In this document: positions 37,239 through 47,321 of the stretch, one piece after another
Layout: each line of letters begins with the position of its first letter
Numbering within the stretch: position 1 is the stretch's first letter
DNA from: Rutstroemia sp. NJR-2017a BVV2
Lineage: Eukaryota > Ascomycota > Leotiomycetes > Helotiales > Rutstroemiaceae
Assembly: GCA_002946415.1 (NCBI GenBank)
Contig: NJPS01000038.1
Coordinates: forward strand, 434,001-498,000
Length of the DNA: 64,000 nucleotides
Reading direction: 5' to 3'
Position numbers and translations under genes: made by a program
Notes under the pieces: model-generated
Database searches by the model: none
Seen by the model: only the letters and a program-made list of their open reading frames with translations
What the model was told of the DNA's origin: nothing

Positions 37239-38856
37239 ATGGACTCTCCAATTGTGACACAACTGTTTCGGCAGCTCTTTCGACATCAGAACTGTCATTT
37301 ATTACGACGACATTCTTCGCTAGCATGTCGAAGCTTGACTGCGAATGGTACATCGGTGAGATGTATGTCGAGCGGGAGGAGGGGCGGCGGGGATCAGCCC
37401 AAGAGAAATGAAAGCCATTGGCAGCAGAGAACTGATATATTTCCGATGGATATGAGGGAGGAGTTTAACAAATATCCTATGGTTACGGCAGATCAATTAC
37501 GAGGGAGAAGGGAGAGACCCAAGCGAGTGAAGATGCTCACGCGAGATTTCATAGAAGGTATTCAGGAGCCCACCCCCCGCTCAACCAGACTCCCCATTAA
37601 CTGATCTTCCAGACAGTCTCTACAACCCCTCATACGGCTACTTCTCCAAGCAAGTCGTGATCTTCAGCCCCGGCGAACCCTTCGATTTCAACAGTCTCGA
37701 AGACGAGCCAGCATTCCACAAACTGCTTGGACAGCGCTACACCGAATTCGAAGACGCCCTCGATGCCAAAGAGCCCAACGAGACCCGCCAACTATGGCAC
37801 ACCCCCACCGAGCTCTTCCGCCCCTACTACGGCGAAGCCATCGCGCGCTACCTCGTCGAGAACTACAAGCTCTACTCCTCGTACCCCTACCACGACCTCA
37901 CGATCTTCGAAATGGGCGCCGGAAACGGCACCCTCATGCTTAACATCCTCGACTACATCCGCGCAACCGAGCCCTCAGTGTACGACCGCACGAAATTCAA
38001 AATCATCGAAATCTCCAGCACCCTCGCGTCACTCCAAGCCGCGCACCTCCTCCGACACGCCGACTCCCGCGGGCACCACTCCAAAGTCGAGATCATCAAC
38101 CAGTCGATCTTCGACTGGACGCAGATCGTGCCATCACCCTGCTTCTTCCTGGCCATGGAAGTCTTCGACAACTTCGCGCACGACGCCATCCGGTACGACC
38201 CCGAGACGGAGAAGCCGCTGCAGGGGACCGTGCTGATATCCGCCGAGGGCGACTTCTACGACTTCTATTCGCCGAAGATCGATCCCGTGGCGGCGCGGTT
38301 CCTGCGGTACCGCCATGCGGCCACGGGCGGACAGTATCCGCATCCGCTGCCCAAGAGCAGGTTGCTGCGGGCATTGAGGAGCAGGATTCCGTTTGCACCG
38401 AATCTGAGCCAGCCGGAGTATATCCCTACGCGCCTGATGCAGTTTTTCGAGATACTGGCAAAGTACTTCCCGGCGCATCGGCTGGTGACGAGTGACTTTC
38501 ATTCATTGCCCGATACGATTAAGGGGATAAATGCGCCGGTTGTGCAGACGAGATATCAGAGGAGGACGGTGCCTGTTACGACGCCTTTCGTAAGCTAATC
38601 CATCCCACACCACATATCCTCTCCAGTCAAACTAACGAAGCCATAGGTGCATCAAGGATACTTCGATATTCTATTCCCCACTGATTTCAAAGTCATGGAA
38701 AGCATGTATCGAGCCATTACCGGCAAGCTCACGCGAGTCTTGACCCATGAGGAGTTTTTGAAGAAATGGGCATACGTGGAAGAAACGGAGACGAAAAACG
38801 GGGAGAACCCCCTTTTGTCGTGGTATAAGAATGCTAGTGTTCTTACCACTGTATAA
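37239..38856 (+). CDS. MidA/NDUFAF7-like SAM-dependent methyltransferase (DUF185), mitochondrial
   Basis: Three exons: 37239-37557, 37613-38589, 38647-38856; 501 aa. The first 50 residues are rich in Arg, Leu and Ser with no acidic residue after Asp2 (QLFRQLFRHQNCHLLRRHS), a good mitochondrial presequence; start chosen there rather than at 37149. DUF185 features are LTRDFIEDSLYNPSYGYFSK, then FRPYYGEAIARYL, SAM-binding motif I as IFEMGAGNGTLMLNIL, motif II KIIEIS and CFFLAMEVFDNFAHD. Animal NDUFAF7 methylates an Arg of complex I subunit NDUFS2 during assembly; MidA does the same job in Dictyostelium. This protein is somewhat divergent from the human form, so the target is inferred. Exon 2 is strikingly GC-rich with C/G-ending codons, unlike exons 1 and 3. 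Confidence 0.88.
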
Positions 38857-39185
38857 TGAATGAAAGTCACGTTCCAAAGCATACAGATCCTTGTTCTGAT
38901 AGCGATTGATGCTTGCTAATCTATCTTCAATGTTTGTACAACAATCAAGCGATTGTAGTTGATTATGCGTCCCATCTCGGCAAGCATTAAATACTACAGC
39001 CGTCTTATATGCAGTGCATACGTCTCCCAATAACAATATCCATCTCGTCCAACCAAGTCTAGCAATGTCTCTTCTTCTCCTCGCCCCTTTCAAAGAATAT
39101 TTCCTGAAACAAAAACAAAAGAATTAAATCAAAAGGCCCTTGGTAGAACCATACTAACATCGCCTGCCGAAACCCATGAAATGCC
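38857..39185. other. Convergent 3' intergenic region
   Basis: 329 bp between the stop codons of two converging genes. A/T-rich 3' UTR sequence, nothing else seen. Confidence 0.6.
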
Positions 39186-40942
39186 TCAAAAGTTGACCGA
39201 TTTATCTGCCTTTCTCTCAGGCTCTCCCTCATAACAAGCACTAACCTCATACTTCAAGATCTCCAACACCTGCAGCAGTATTTCCTCCTCCTTCAAGACA
39301 TCACCCATAATATCAGGATCCTCTAAAGCCAAGAGAATATTCTCTCTATGCTCCATATACCTCACATGCAAATGATGAGCCGTATTAAGGAGACGACACT
39401 CCTCTCTCGTGAAGCGACTACCCAAGAACTTGAGCTTCTCCAACTCAGCAAGACCCTTCGATGTCCCAATAGAGTTGAGAACCGAGCTCCAAAGCGGTGC
39501 TACGAGTGCTAAGTACTGCCCTGTGAAGTGGTGGTTCACGTTCCATTTGCTGGATATGGCGTCTTGCGAATAGTGGCTAGATACAGGAGTGTTGGGGAAG
39601 AGATCCTCAACAAATGTCGATTCATCGGAGGAGCTCCTCCGTGCTTCGACGCCACAGTATTCGGGAACTTCTTGTTTCCTGTTGGAGGATGATGCTTCGG
39701 TGAGATCTTGGTTGGAGAGATAACCAGAATCGGAGAGTCCATTTCCTTCATTTGCGGATCGCAAAGTTGATGCCAAGGAGGGCAAGACTTCAGCTTGCTG
39801 CTCCCTAAGCTCCTTGATTATATCCTCAAGCCTAGTCGCGAGCTCATCCGTAAGATCACCTTCCATCAGTTCCTTACTGCCTTTGATCATATCCACAATT
39901 TTTAGAGTTCGCTCAATGATATTGTCCAACTCGGTGCAATGCTCCGCGAGCCATTCTTTCAGGTTAGGATAGAGATCCAATGCATGTGCAGCTTTGGAGT
40001 GTTCAATCATCTGCTCCCCCTTGTTTTGACATGACCCTCCTATTGGGCTCCATGAACTTTCCGAGTCGGACTTGGAAAATGGAATGGTTGAGCTGAGGTT
40101 TTCTACAAAGCTATGGAAGTCGAACTTTCGCGTCTTTTCATGGAGCATCGATGGGGATGTAGCCTTTTTGGCACTGTGCATGGTGCCAGTCAGCAAAGAC
40201 CACTTCTCGTGCATGACACAGAGGTGCATGATCAGGCCGAACATAGATGGATTTACCTCGTGGCGAATACCAAATCTTGGTCTGTCGATGATTCGGACGT
40301 ATGATCAGATGGAGGTGATACGTATTCCCTGTTGTCAAGAAGAGTAACATTAGCTTGACATCAGCTTGTAGAAAGCAGTGAATGACCTACATGTCCAACT
40401 GAGCCAGATCAACTATCTTAGAATCGTTCCTCCCAAGAGTCGACTGTTTTCGTGCGGGCGTATCCGGAGCTCGAGCTTTACCTTTAGCTGGTGTAGCGAT
40501 GTCTCTATAAAGTAATTAGCTCAACAGACAGTGTCAATATGTCGGTGCACTCACGGCTCAGCAAAAGTGACCCTTCGGTCCTTTCCGATACATTCCTGGC
40601 TCCGACCCTGACGTTGACGCTTTGGTGATACTTGCTCTTCATCATAGGCTACATGGGGCTCTCTGGAGAAGTAGATGATTAGCAGAGGCGGAGATGGTTG
40701 TGAAAGTTTGACCTACTTGAGTGGTGACTCTTTCTCTGCATCGTCGCTTTTGCGTTTTCGTGGGCTCAATGAGCAATCTCTCACCTCATTTTTTGCCCTG
40801 TATTCATCTTAATTAGCAGGATGTCAAAGTAATGCATCACTAAGAATCAATAAAGCTCCTACTTGTCTTGAATTTCGCCCATTGAATTCTTCTTTCGCAA
40901 TACAAGGTCCGCTGACCACTGCGCAGTCTGAGCAGAGTCCAT
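39186..40942 (-). CDS. Uncharacterised Ser-rich protein, 480 aa, with basic Pro-directed phosphosite clusters
   Basis: Six exons: 40942-40863, 40797-40717, 40662-40555, 40504-40391, 40328-40257, 40173-39186. The five introns are all phase 2, and the four short internal exons are 81, 108, 114 and 72 nt, all multiples of three. The N-terminal 150 residues carry clusters such as LSPRKRKSDD, SPKRQRQGRS and DTPARKQSTL, resembling CDK sites beside nuclear-localisation signals. The C-terminal 330 residues are mostly helical (WLAEHCTELDNIIERTLKIV, ATRLEDIIKELREQQAEVLP) with probable coiled coils and end LQVLEILKYEV. A nuclear, cell-cycle-phosphorylated protein is a fair guess, but I do not recognise the family. 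The acceptor of the last intron (40174) is the least certain. Confidence 0.75.
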
Positions 40943-41293
40943 GTTCTTTGATTCGCAAGCAACGCCAAATGATATGTGTATTCGCAGAGGGCTTTTGAAT
41001 GAAGTTATTATGTAGGGTTGTGTTGTAATGGAACAGAAAGTTCGGTCTGGCAGGAAGAGAAAGTATTTAGTAAGTCAGCCCCATCCTACAATGGAAGGAA
41101 CCTTACACCACTCGCACCTTCCTCACACCATTACATTTTCTCACTTTCAGCACAATACAGAAATTCTCTAAGTGCACATTCATGAATCATAATCCTATCT
41201 ATAGACCCATGCAAATGGATTGTACTTTACAGTCATCATTGGAAGTTCATGCATTCCATCATCAAAATGCCTTCCTCCTCAGGGTATAAATCC
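40943..41293. other. Short intergenic region between tandem minus-strand genes
   Basis: 351 bp holding the promoter of the 480-aa protein gene and the 3' UTR of the AlaRS gene. No further feature. Confidence 0.6.
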
Positions 41294-44200
41294 TCAAATC
41301 TTCAACTTCTCCGCAAACCACTTCTCCGCAACTGCAACAGCGTCCTCAATCTTTTCCGGATTTGTACCTTGGCCAGTGCGGGTTGGCTCCTTTCCTCCTG
41401 ATCGACCACCGACAACCTCTGATACAGCAGCAGCCCAGTGCTCGGCAGTCACTCCTTTTGAAGCGGCCTCCTACTGATTGTTAGAGATGATCTCAAAACG
41501 AAAATTGTAAGACTTACAGTTCCAACATAAACTCCATGTACAACAGCTCCCTCATTTACACTGCCTCCAAAAAGATAAACAGTCTTGTCCTTCGCTTTTG
41601 TCTTGAAGTGATTCATAACGTCGGTGATAGCTTTAGAATTTGCGGAAATGGGTAGTTGACCAATGAAAACATGGCTGTCCTTGTTCTTTGGATCAGCAAA
41701 GTGAGCGGTGACGGTATCTAAAGCAGTTTTTGATTCTGCCTTTTGCTTCTTCTTCTGTTCATCCAAGACATCCTTTTGGACCTTGGCGAACTTCTTCTTC
41801 AACTCTTCCTTCGTCAGCGTCGATACAACCAGACTGTTCAAGTCATTCTGCATCTTCTTGGCCTCTTGTTCCTTCTCTGGACTGTGAGGCAGAGCATCCA
41901 ATGCTGCGATGCGTTTACCAAACTCTACGGCATCTCGTTGGACTTGGTGTGCAGCATCGCCGGTGTAAGCAATAATTCTTCGAATACCTTTAGCAATACC
42001 ACTCTCCTCAACGATAACAAGATCTTTGATGATACCAGTTTGGTCGACATGAGTTCCCCCACAGAATTCAACGCTGACTTTTCGCCATTCCGTATTCTTT
42101 GGCTCTGCAAGCAAGATATCGACTTCAACACCGACTGACACAACTCTTACTGGGTTGGGATATGTCTCGCCAAAAACAGCACGTACACCTTCAATGCCCT
42201 TTGCGACGTCAAGATCAACCTCTTTGGAGTAAATCTTGCAGTTTTGCTTGATATAAGAGTTTGAGGAATCCTCAATCTTCTTGAGTTCTTGTAGTGTAAC
42301 TTGAGCTTTGTGGGAGAAATCGAATCGTAGCTTATCTTGGTCAACCAGTGAACCCTTCTGATTGATGTCGTTTCCAAGGTGCTCCCTCAGAGCATGGTTG
42401 AGGATGTGGGTACCGGTATGGTTGTTGCGGATCGGCTGCCTCCTTAATTCGTCATACTCGCAGATGACTTCATCTCCTGCTTTCAGGCTTCCATAGTTCA
42501 TATATCCGTTGTGCACGATGTATCCACCGAATGCCTGAACGTCAAGAACGTTGAATTCTGCAACACCATCAATGAGGATTTTGCCCGTGTCTGCAACTTG
42601 ACCACCCTGCTCTGCGTAGAAATTGGTCTTGTCCAGCAAGATACCAAATGGCTTATCTGATGGCAGACCTTCCGTTGATTTTACAAAGCTCTTGCCATCG
42701 TAAATGAGCTGGACCTTGCCAATGATGTCCCCCTTCAAAAATTTGGCATCGTCGTTTGGTCGAGCTAGACCCATCTTATCGAGCTCCGCGATTTGGTGAA
42801 CATCTAGCTTTGCAAAGGTGTGGGCGGCCTCCTTAACAGATTTACTTGCCTCACGTGCCTTCTCCTTTGCAATTTCTATTTCTGCATCATCAGTCTCAAG
42901 TCCCCGCTCCTCTGCCATTATCTTGGTCAAATCTTCTGGGAATCCGAAAGTGTCGTACAGGCGCCAAACGTCTGCACCAGAGAGTTTCTTCGTGTCGGTC
43001 TTGATGGCTTGAGCAGCATATTTTTCGAACATCTTCTCACCACGATCCAAAGTTCGGGCGAAAGCTTCTTCTTCCTCATCCAAGATTTCCTTCACGTCCT
43101 GTTGCTTTTTGACAATTTCAGGGAACTGTTCTCCCATCTGCTCGACAAGCGCTGGTAAAATCTTTGAGAAGAAACTGCCGATTTCCGCATTGAAGTACTT
43201 TCGAGCATATCGAGATCCTCTTCTTAGCACACGTCGCACAACATATCCGCGACCCTCGTTATTAGGTACACCTCCGTCGGAAATGGCGAATGTGAGTAGT
43301 CGAATATGATCAGCAATGACACGATACGCAGTATCAATGCCATCGACATCGTCCTTTCCGTACTTGTCAGTATACGGTCTGGCATTTGTGACTTCTTGGA
43401 TCTTTGCGAATAGTGGCGAGAAGACGTCGGTGTCGTAATTCGAAGACTTGTCCTGCAGGACTGAAACGAGACGCTCGTAACCCATGCCGGTGTCGACGTG
43501 CTTTGCGGGTAGAGTCTTCAACGACCTATCCTTTTGACGATCGAACTGAATGAAGACGTTGTTCCAGATTTCCAAAACATTTGGATCGTCTTGGTTGACC
43601 AAGTGAGCAGCGTTGCGTCCTCCTATCCTGTCATAATGCACTTCACTACAGGGTCCACAGGGTCCTGTCTCTCCCATCTCCCAGAAGTTATCCTTCATGT
43701 TTCCAGGAAGAATGTGGTCATCCGCGACTCCTACGCTCTTCCATAGATCCTTGGCCTCGAGGTCTGGTTCCAGACCGGCTTTCGAGTCTCCCTCAAAATA
43801 TGTGACGTACAATCGATCCGGGTCTAATCCATACACCTTTGTGAGTAACTCCCATGACATCTCAATAGCGCCTTGCTTGAAATAATCGCCGAATGACCAG
43901 TTTCCTAACATCTCAAAGAAGGTCTATACCTCGATTGTCAACACCGCAGCATCGTAGACCGCGAATGGATAACTTACGTGGTGGTAACTGTCCTTTCCAA
44001 CATCGTCGAGATCCTGTATCTTATAAGCCCCTATACTCCTCCTAGCAGATATTGAGCAACCTTACGTTATGTTTTCCTCCCGCACGAATACACTATAACC
44101 CCGTTAACTCGTCCTTGTAGGTAGAGAGACAGCCCAGTTTACCTTTTGCGTATCCACAGCTCTCTTCAATTGTGCCATATCATCGGTCTTGCCCACTGTC

Positions 44201-44541
44201 CCAAGGAAAATCGGCTTGAACTGGTTCATACCAGCGTTTGTGAAGAGCAAAGTGGGGTCATTGTGAGGGACCACCGATGAGGATGGCACTGCATTTTGTT
44301 AGCAAAGATGGTTCTGCGTCTAGAAATGATATCTAGAGAAGACAGGTCTGAAGCCGTGTGAATCTCGTTGCTACTCTTCAAAATAGGAAATTGTAGCAAA
44401 AAGCCCCTCCAGCACATCCTTCTTCACATAAAAAAAATATTACCCCGCCAACTTACCAACAGTATGACCTTTGTCCTCGAAAAACTTCAAGAATTCTTTT
44501 CTGACCACCGGGGCTGTCCACTTATTTTGGGAGCTCGCCAT
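41294..44541 (-). CDS. ALA1: Alanyl-tRNA synthetase
   Basis: Six exons: 44541-44457, 44288-44143, 44092-44066, 44013-43978, 43923-41518, 41470-41294; 958 aa, the usual length. It charges tRNA-Ala. Class II catalytic core: [20 protein letters not shown], then CIRAGGKHN (27-nt exon), [12 protein letters not shown] (36-nt exon), [16 protein letters not shown] and GCPF-like editing sites later. The editing domain has [11 protein letters not shown] and [10 protein letters not shown] (zinc-binding HxxxH and CxxxH). The C-terminal C-Ala domain has [16 protein letters not shown] and [15 protein letters not shown]. All joins keep phase. The start at MASSQNK is in a strong context (A at -3, G at +4). 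An in-frame upstream ATG at 44730 gives a longer form, listed separately. Divergent from a small gene at 44914. Confidence 0.97.
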
Positions 44542-44730
44542 GATTACTGGAGTCCCAGAAAATCTGCAACAGAAAGTATTGCGGTAAAGTGTTGGAGTTG
44601 TGATGCGCGGTCCGCACAAAGAAAGTCGCGTCGTCTGGGCTTTATGGAAGATTCTCGAGTGACTCAGTGGTGCAGGAGCTGGAACTCTTCTTGCTCTCTT
44701 CTGACTCAATCCTCTGCGCAACAGGTTCAT
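44542..44730 (-). other. In-frame 63-residue N-terminal extension of AlaRS, probable mitochondrial presequence
   Basis: The reading frame of the AlaRS first exon stays open upstream to an ATG at 44730. The added 63 residues contain twelve Arg/Lys and no Asp or Glu, with MNLLRRGLSQKRARR at the start and many Ser and Leu, the usual profile of a matrix-targeting peptide. The upstream ATG has a poor context (C at -3), while the inner ATG is strong, so leaky scanning could yield both forms. In yeast ALA1 makes both the cytosolic and mitochondrial enzymes by alternative starts, so the same logic is plausible. Confidence 0.7.
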
Positions 44731-44913
44731 TCGCCTGATAAGAAAAAAAGAGAAACAGACACAGATTGTTATTTATTTGAGTGAATTAAATCATCAATCC
44801 AATTCCGGATCAATTATTCCGATTCTTTATCTGTGTTTTTTCTATCTTCGAGTGATAAGTGGTAGAAAGAAAGCTTGTGGTTCGTGCTTGAGCCTTGGGG
44901 AAGGGATGGTAGG
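44731..44913. promoter_or_regulatory. Short divergent promoter, AlaRS / small acidic protein gene
   Basis: 183 bp between the outer AlaRS start and the start of the plus-strand gene. T-rich and A/T-rich in the middle (about 44740-44850). Both transcripts must start within or overlap this gap. Confidence 0.4.
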
Positions 44914-44917
44914 ATGA
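44906..44917 (+). promoter_or_regulatory. Minimal uORF overlapping the main start codon
   Basis: ATG at 44906 starts a three-codon frame (M-V-G) whose TGA at 44915 overlaps the main ATG at 44914 (ATGA). If it lies in the leader, translation of the main ORF would depend on reinitiation or skipping. Confidence 0.5.
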
Positions 44918-45634
44918 AGCAAGCGACGGGAATTAGGAAAAGAAAAGCAGAATCTCAGGACAATGAACGATTGTCCAAACGCATGAGCCTGCTCAATCTT
45001 GGTATGTATATTACGTTTATGTATCACCGTCCTCTGTATGAGGCCAAAAAACTGACCAATTCCAGAGCGTAATGGCCAGAAACTATATGTGCCGGTCGAG
45101 CAGCCGGCGCTGAACGAAGCTCGACCTGTGTCCAAATCCACGAAATCGAAGACCAAACCACCGCAAGATGAAGATACAATGCAATTAGATGATTCCAAGC
45201 ACAAGGTCTATATTTATAATCTCGACGACGAGCTATCTGACAGTGATACCTCCGATGATGGAAGGCTGGTCTTCCTTCCGGATATTTCGAAGCATCTACG
45301 AGAGACGCGGATACCTCCTTCAATCCTAGCGAACAAAGACGGGGAGTTGGCAGGCATGAACAATCAACTTATATTATACGATACTGCGGTGCCTAGAAAT
45401 CATGATGTGCCTGAGGGGCAAGATCTCATAAGGAAGGCTTTCTTAGAATCAAGAGCAAAGGCACGGGCTATGTGGGAAGAGAGAGCTAGGATAGAGAATC
45501 CGGGGGCGCCTCCTCCCCAAACGGTGGGTGCCCTGGGGGCAGATATTCCTTATACTAATGGTGTGGTGGATAAGGATATTCCAGTGGAAGATGTGATTGT
45601 TGAAAATGATCCAGATGCTATGGAAATTGAATGA
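44914..45634 (+). CDS. Uncharacterised acidic protein, 218 aa
   Basis: Two exons, 44914-45001 and 45066-45634, with a GTATGT donor and CCAG acceptor. The N-terminus is basic (GIRKRKAESQ, KRMSLLNLERN), possibly a nuclear signal. The middle has an acidic stretch (LDDELSDSDTSDDG) followed by a conserved-looking block, LVFLPDISKHLRETRIPPSI and NNQLILYDTAVP. Then comes a charged helix (ESRAKARAMWEERARIEN) and an acidic end (ENDPDAMEIE). This reads like a conserved fungal protein of unknown function. No catalytic motif, signal peptide or membrane segment. It shares a short promoter with AlaRS and converges on the PPxY membrane protein gene. Confidence 0.8.
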
Positions 45635-45844
45635 TGTTCGACATGTCACTCGGTGATGGTACAATAAAGGTGTGTGACGGAATCAAATTTTATACAATTT
45701 CGAGTCTTTATGCTCTTGCCTATTCCTGATAGTGCGCTAGCCGTCATATCTCATTAAGTTCTTTATTGCTCCAATTCGCCTATCGAACGTCTCCGCATAA
45801 GTGAACACCTCGCCCGCCCATATTAACTACCATATCTTCCACCA

Positions 45845-46488
45845 TTATCCCCGGTATGGATTATTACTCGCGCCTGTGTGGTTCGCCTGGACAGCAGTTG
45901 GAGGAGGTCCCGGAGGAGCCTCATACTCTGGCGATGGCTCGGCATTGACTGGTTGTGCTCTGAATTGTGAAGGGTCAAGTTTGGTTGCTCCCGCAGGTGG
46001 CTGGTATGTTGGAGGCATTTGCGCATTTGGATCGTACATTGGCGGTGGCATTGGGTGCATGCCGTACTGGCCAGGCGGTGGATATGTTGTATAGTACACG
46101 GAAGGATCTTGGTAAGTTGGGTCGTACATTGCTCGTTGCCGTCTGCTCAAAAGCCACTACTTATTGTTAGCAAAGACATTTATTGCACTTCTGATGGGAT
46201 ATTCTTACCCTATGGTATGCCAATGGTGTCAAGCCCTTTCTTATTCTTCTCTTCGCATGCCAGTACCCCCCAATCACCCAGATCAAAAACAGACCGAACA
46301 ATCCAAAGAAAACAGACCATCGAATGATTTGTCCTGTCTGTTCGACATAGTCAGCAATCCAGAATCTCCAAACATGTTTTCCTAGAGATATCTGAACATA
46401 CCCTGGTATACCAGAAGGAAACATTCCCGTCGCTCACAATCTCTCCATCCGGTTCAATGAACGCATCTCGTCCATATATGACCGACAT
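45845..46488 (-). CDS. RCR-type single-pass membrane protein with PPxY motifs
   Basis: Three exons, 46488-46402, 46337-46209, 46156-45845; 175 aa, all junctions phase 0. A short lumenal N-terminus (about 32 residues) precedes one membrane span (WSVFFGLFGLFLIWVIGGYW, residues about 36-56) and a basic stop-transfer (HAKRRIRKG). The cytosolic tail is Pro/Tyr-rich and contains PPMY and PPTY, two matches to PPxY, which binds WW domains of Nedd4/Rsp5 ubiquitin ligases, plus SPEYEAPPGPPP. The layout fits the fungal RCR family (yeast Rcr1/Rcr2, chitin deposition and plasma-membrane/endosome protein turnover). A role as an Rsp5 adaptor is inference from topology and motifs. Confidence 0.82.
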
Positions 46489-47321
46489 CTTTTCTGTTAG
46501 CCCAACTTGTTTCTCCTAGTGCTATTCCAGATGTCCTTTGCAAGTAAGTCTCCAAGGCTCAAAGTTGTCGGGGGTATTTGGTTGCTGTCTCTTGATGGGT
46601 TCGTGTATCGTGCCAACCTCACGTATTTAGGCTTGCAATATCGGTGAAAGTCTTCAATGACAAAAAGGTCTTGGAATCTTTCCAGATGTATTAGAAGCGA
46701 TGTGGCTGTGCCTCCGCGGCAACAACAGCAGCCGAGTTTCAGTAGTGGTTACAGATCAGTCGAAAGTTCGCGGACGTTCTGTTCAAACAGGAAGGATGTT
46801 TGAAGTGCTAGTGTTCCGAGCTTCTAACAACTCTGAATCATGCGCGCATTCTGTCTCAAAGATGATTAGGATGATGATGATGATGATGTGTTGGTATTTC
46901 CATACCATACAGTACTTGATATAGAAAGATGCTACGTTTTCTAGGTGGCTTGTTGGAAGAGACCTTGGTCCCGTAAATGCGGCCAGTTGACTTAAGCCTT
47001 CTGCTTTTCCAATTTCCTTGCAATCCCCAATCTTAAAATACGATCAGCAGTATTTTTAGGCCCGTGCCTCCCAGGTACAAACTCTCCAGCCACGCCAACA
47101 CAAGGATTGTCCACTTAAATAGCGCACAACATACCGAGGTATCCGCATTTGATGGTTCGGCGGACTCTTCGGAGGCTGGTGACGGCCTTGGTTTCCGGGG
47201 ATACCCACCACTTCAATTCGTACTTCGTACATCTCGACGTCAATGTCTTTGAAGTTAATATATCGAAATAACACAAATCTTACACATAAACTAAGCTGTA
47301 ACAAGAATTATACATTCAATT
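46489..47321. other. Intergenic region
   Basis: 833 bp between two minus-strand genes. Includes a GAT/ATG microsatellite at about 46870-46888. No gene supported. Confidence 0.5.

Noticed and set aside
37727..38236. 169-codon plus-strand ORF with Ser/Thr/Pro repeats
   Set aside because: It is the +1-type shadow of the GC-rich methyltransferase exon 2; the real frame has clear SAM-binding motifs.
43924..44142. Frameshifts in AlaRS suggested by broken ORFs
   Set aside because: Two short exons (44066-44092 and 43978-44013) with proper splice sites restore the full conserved sequence, so the gene is intact.
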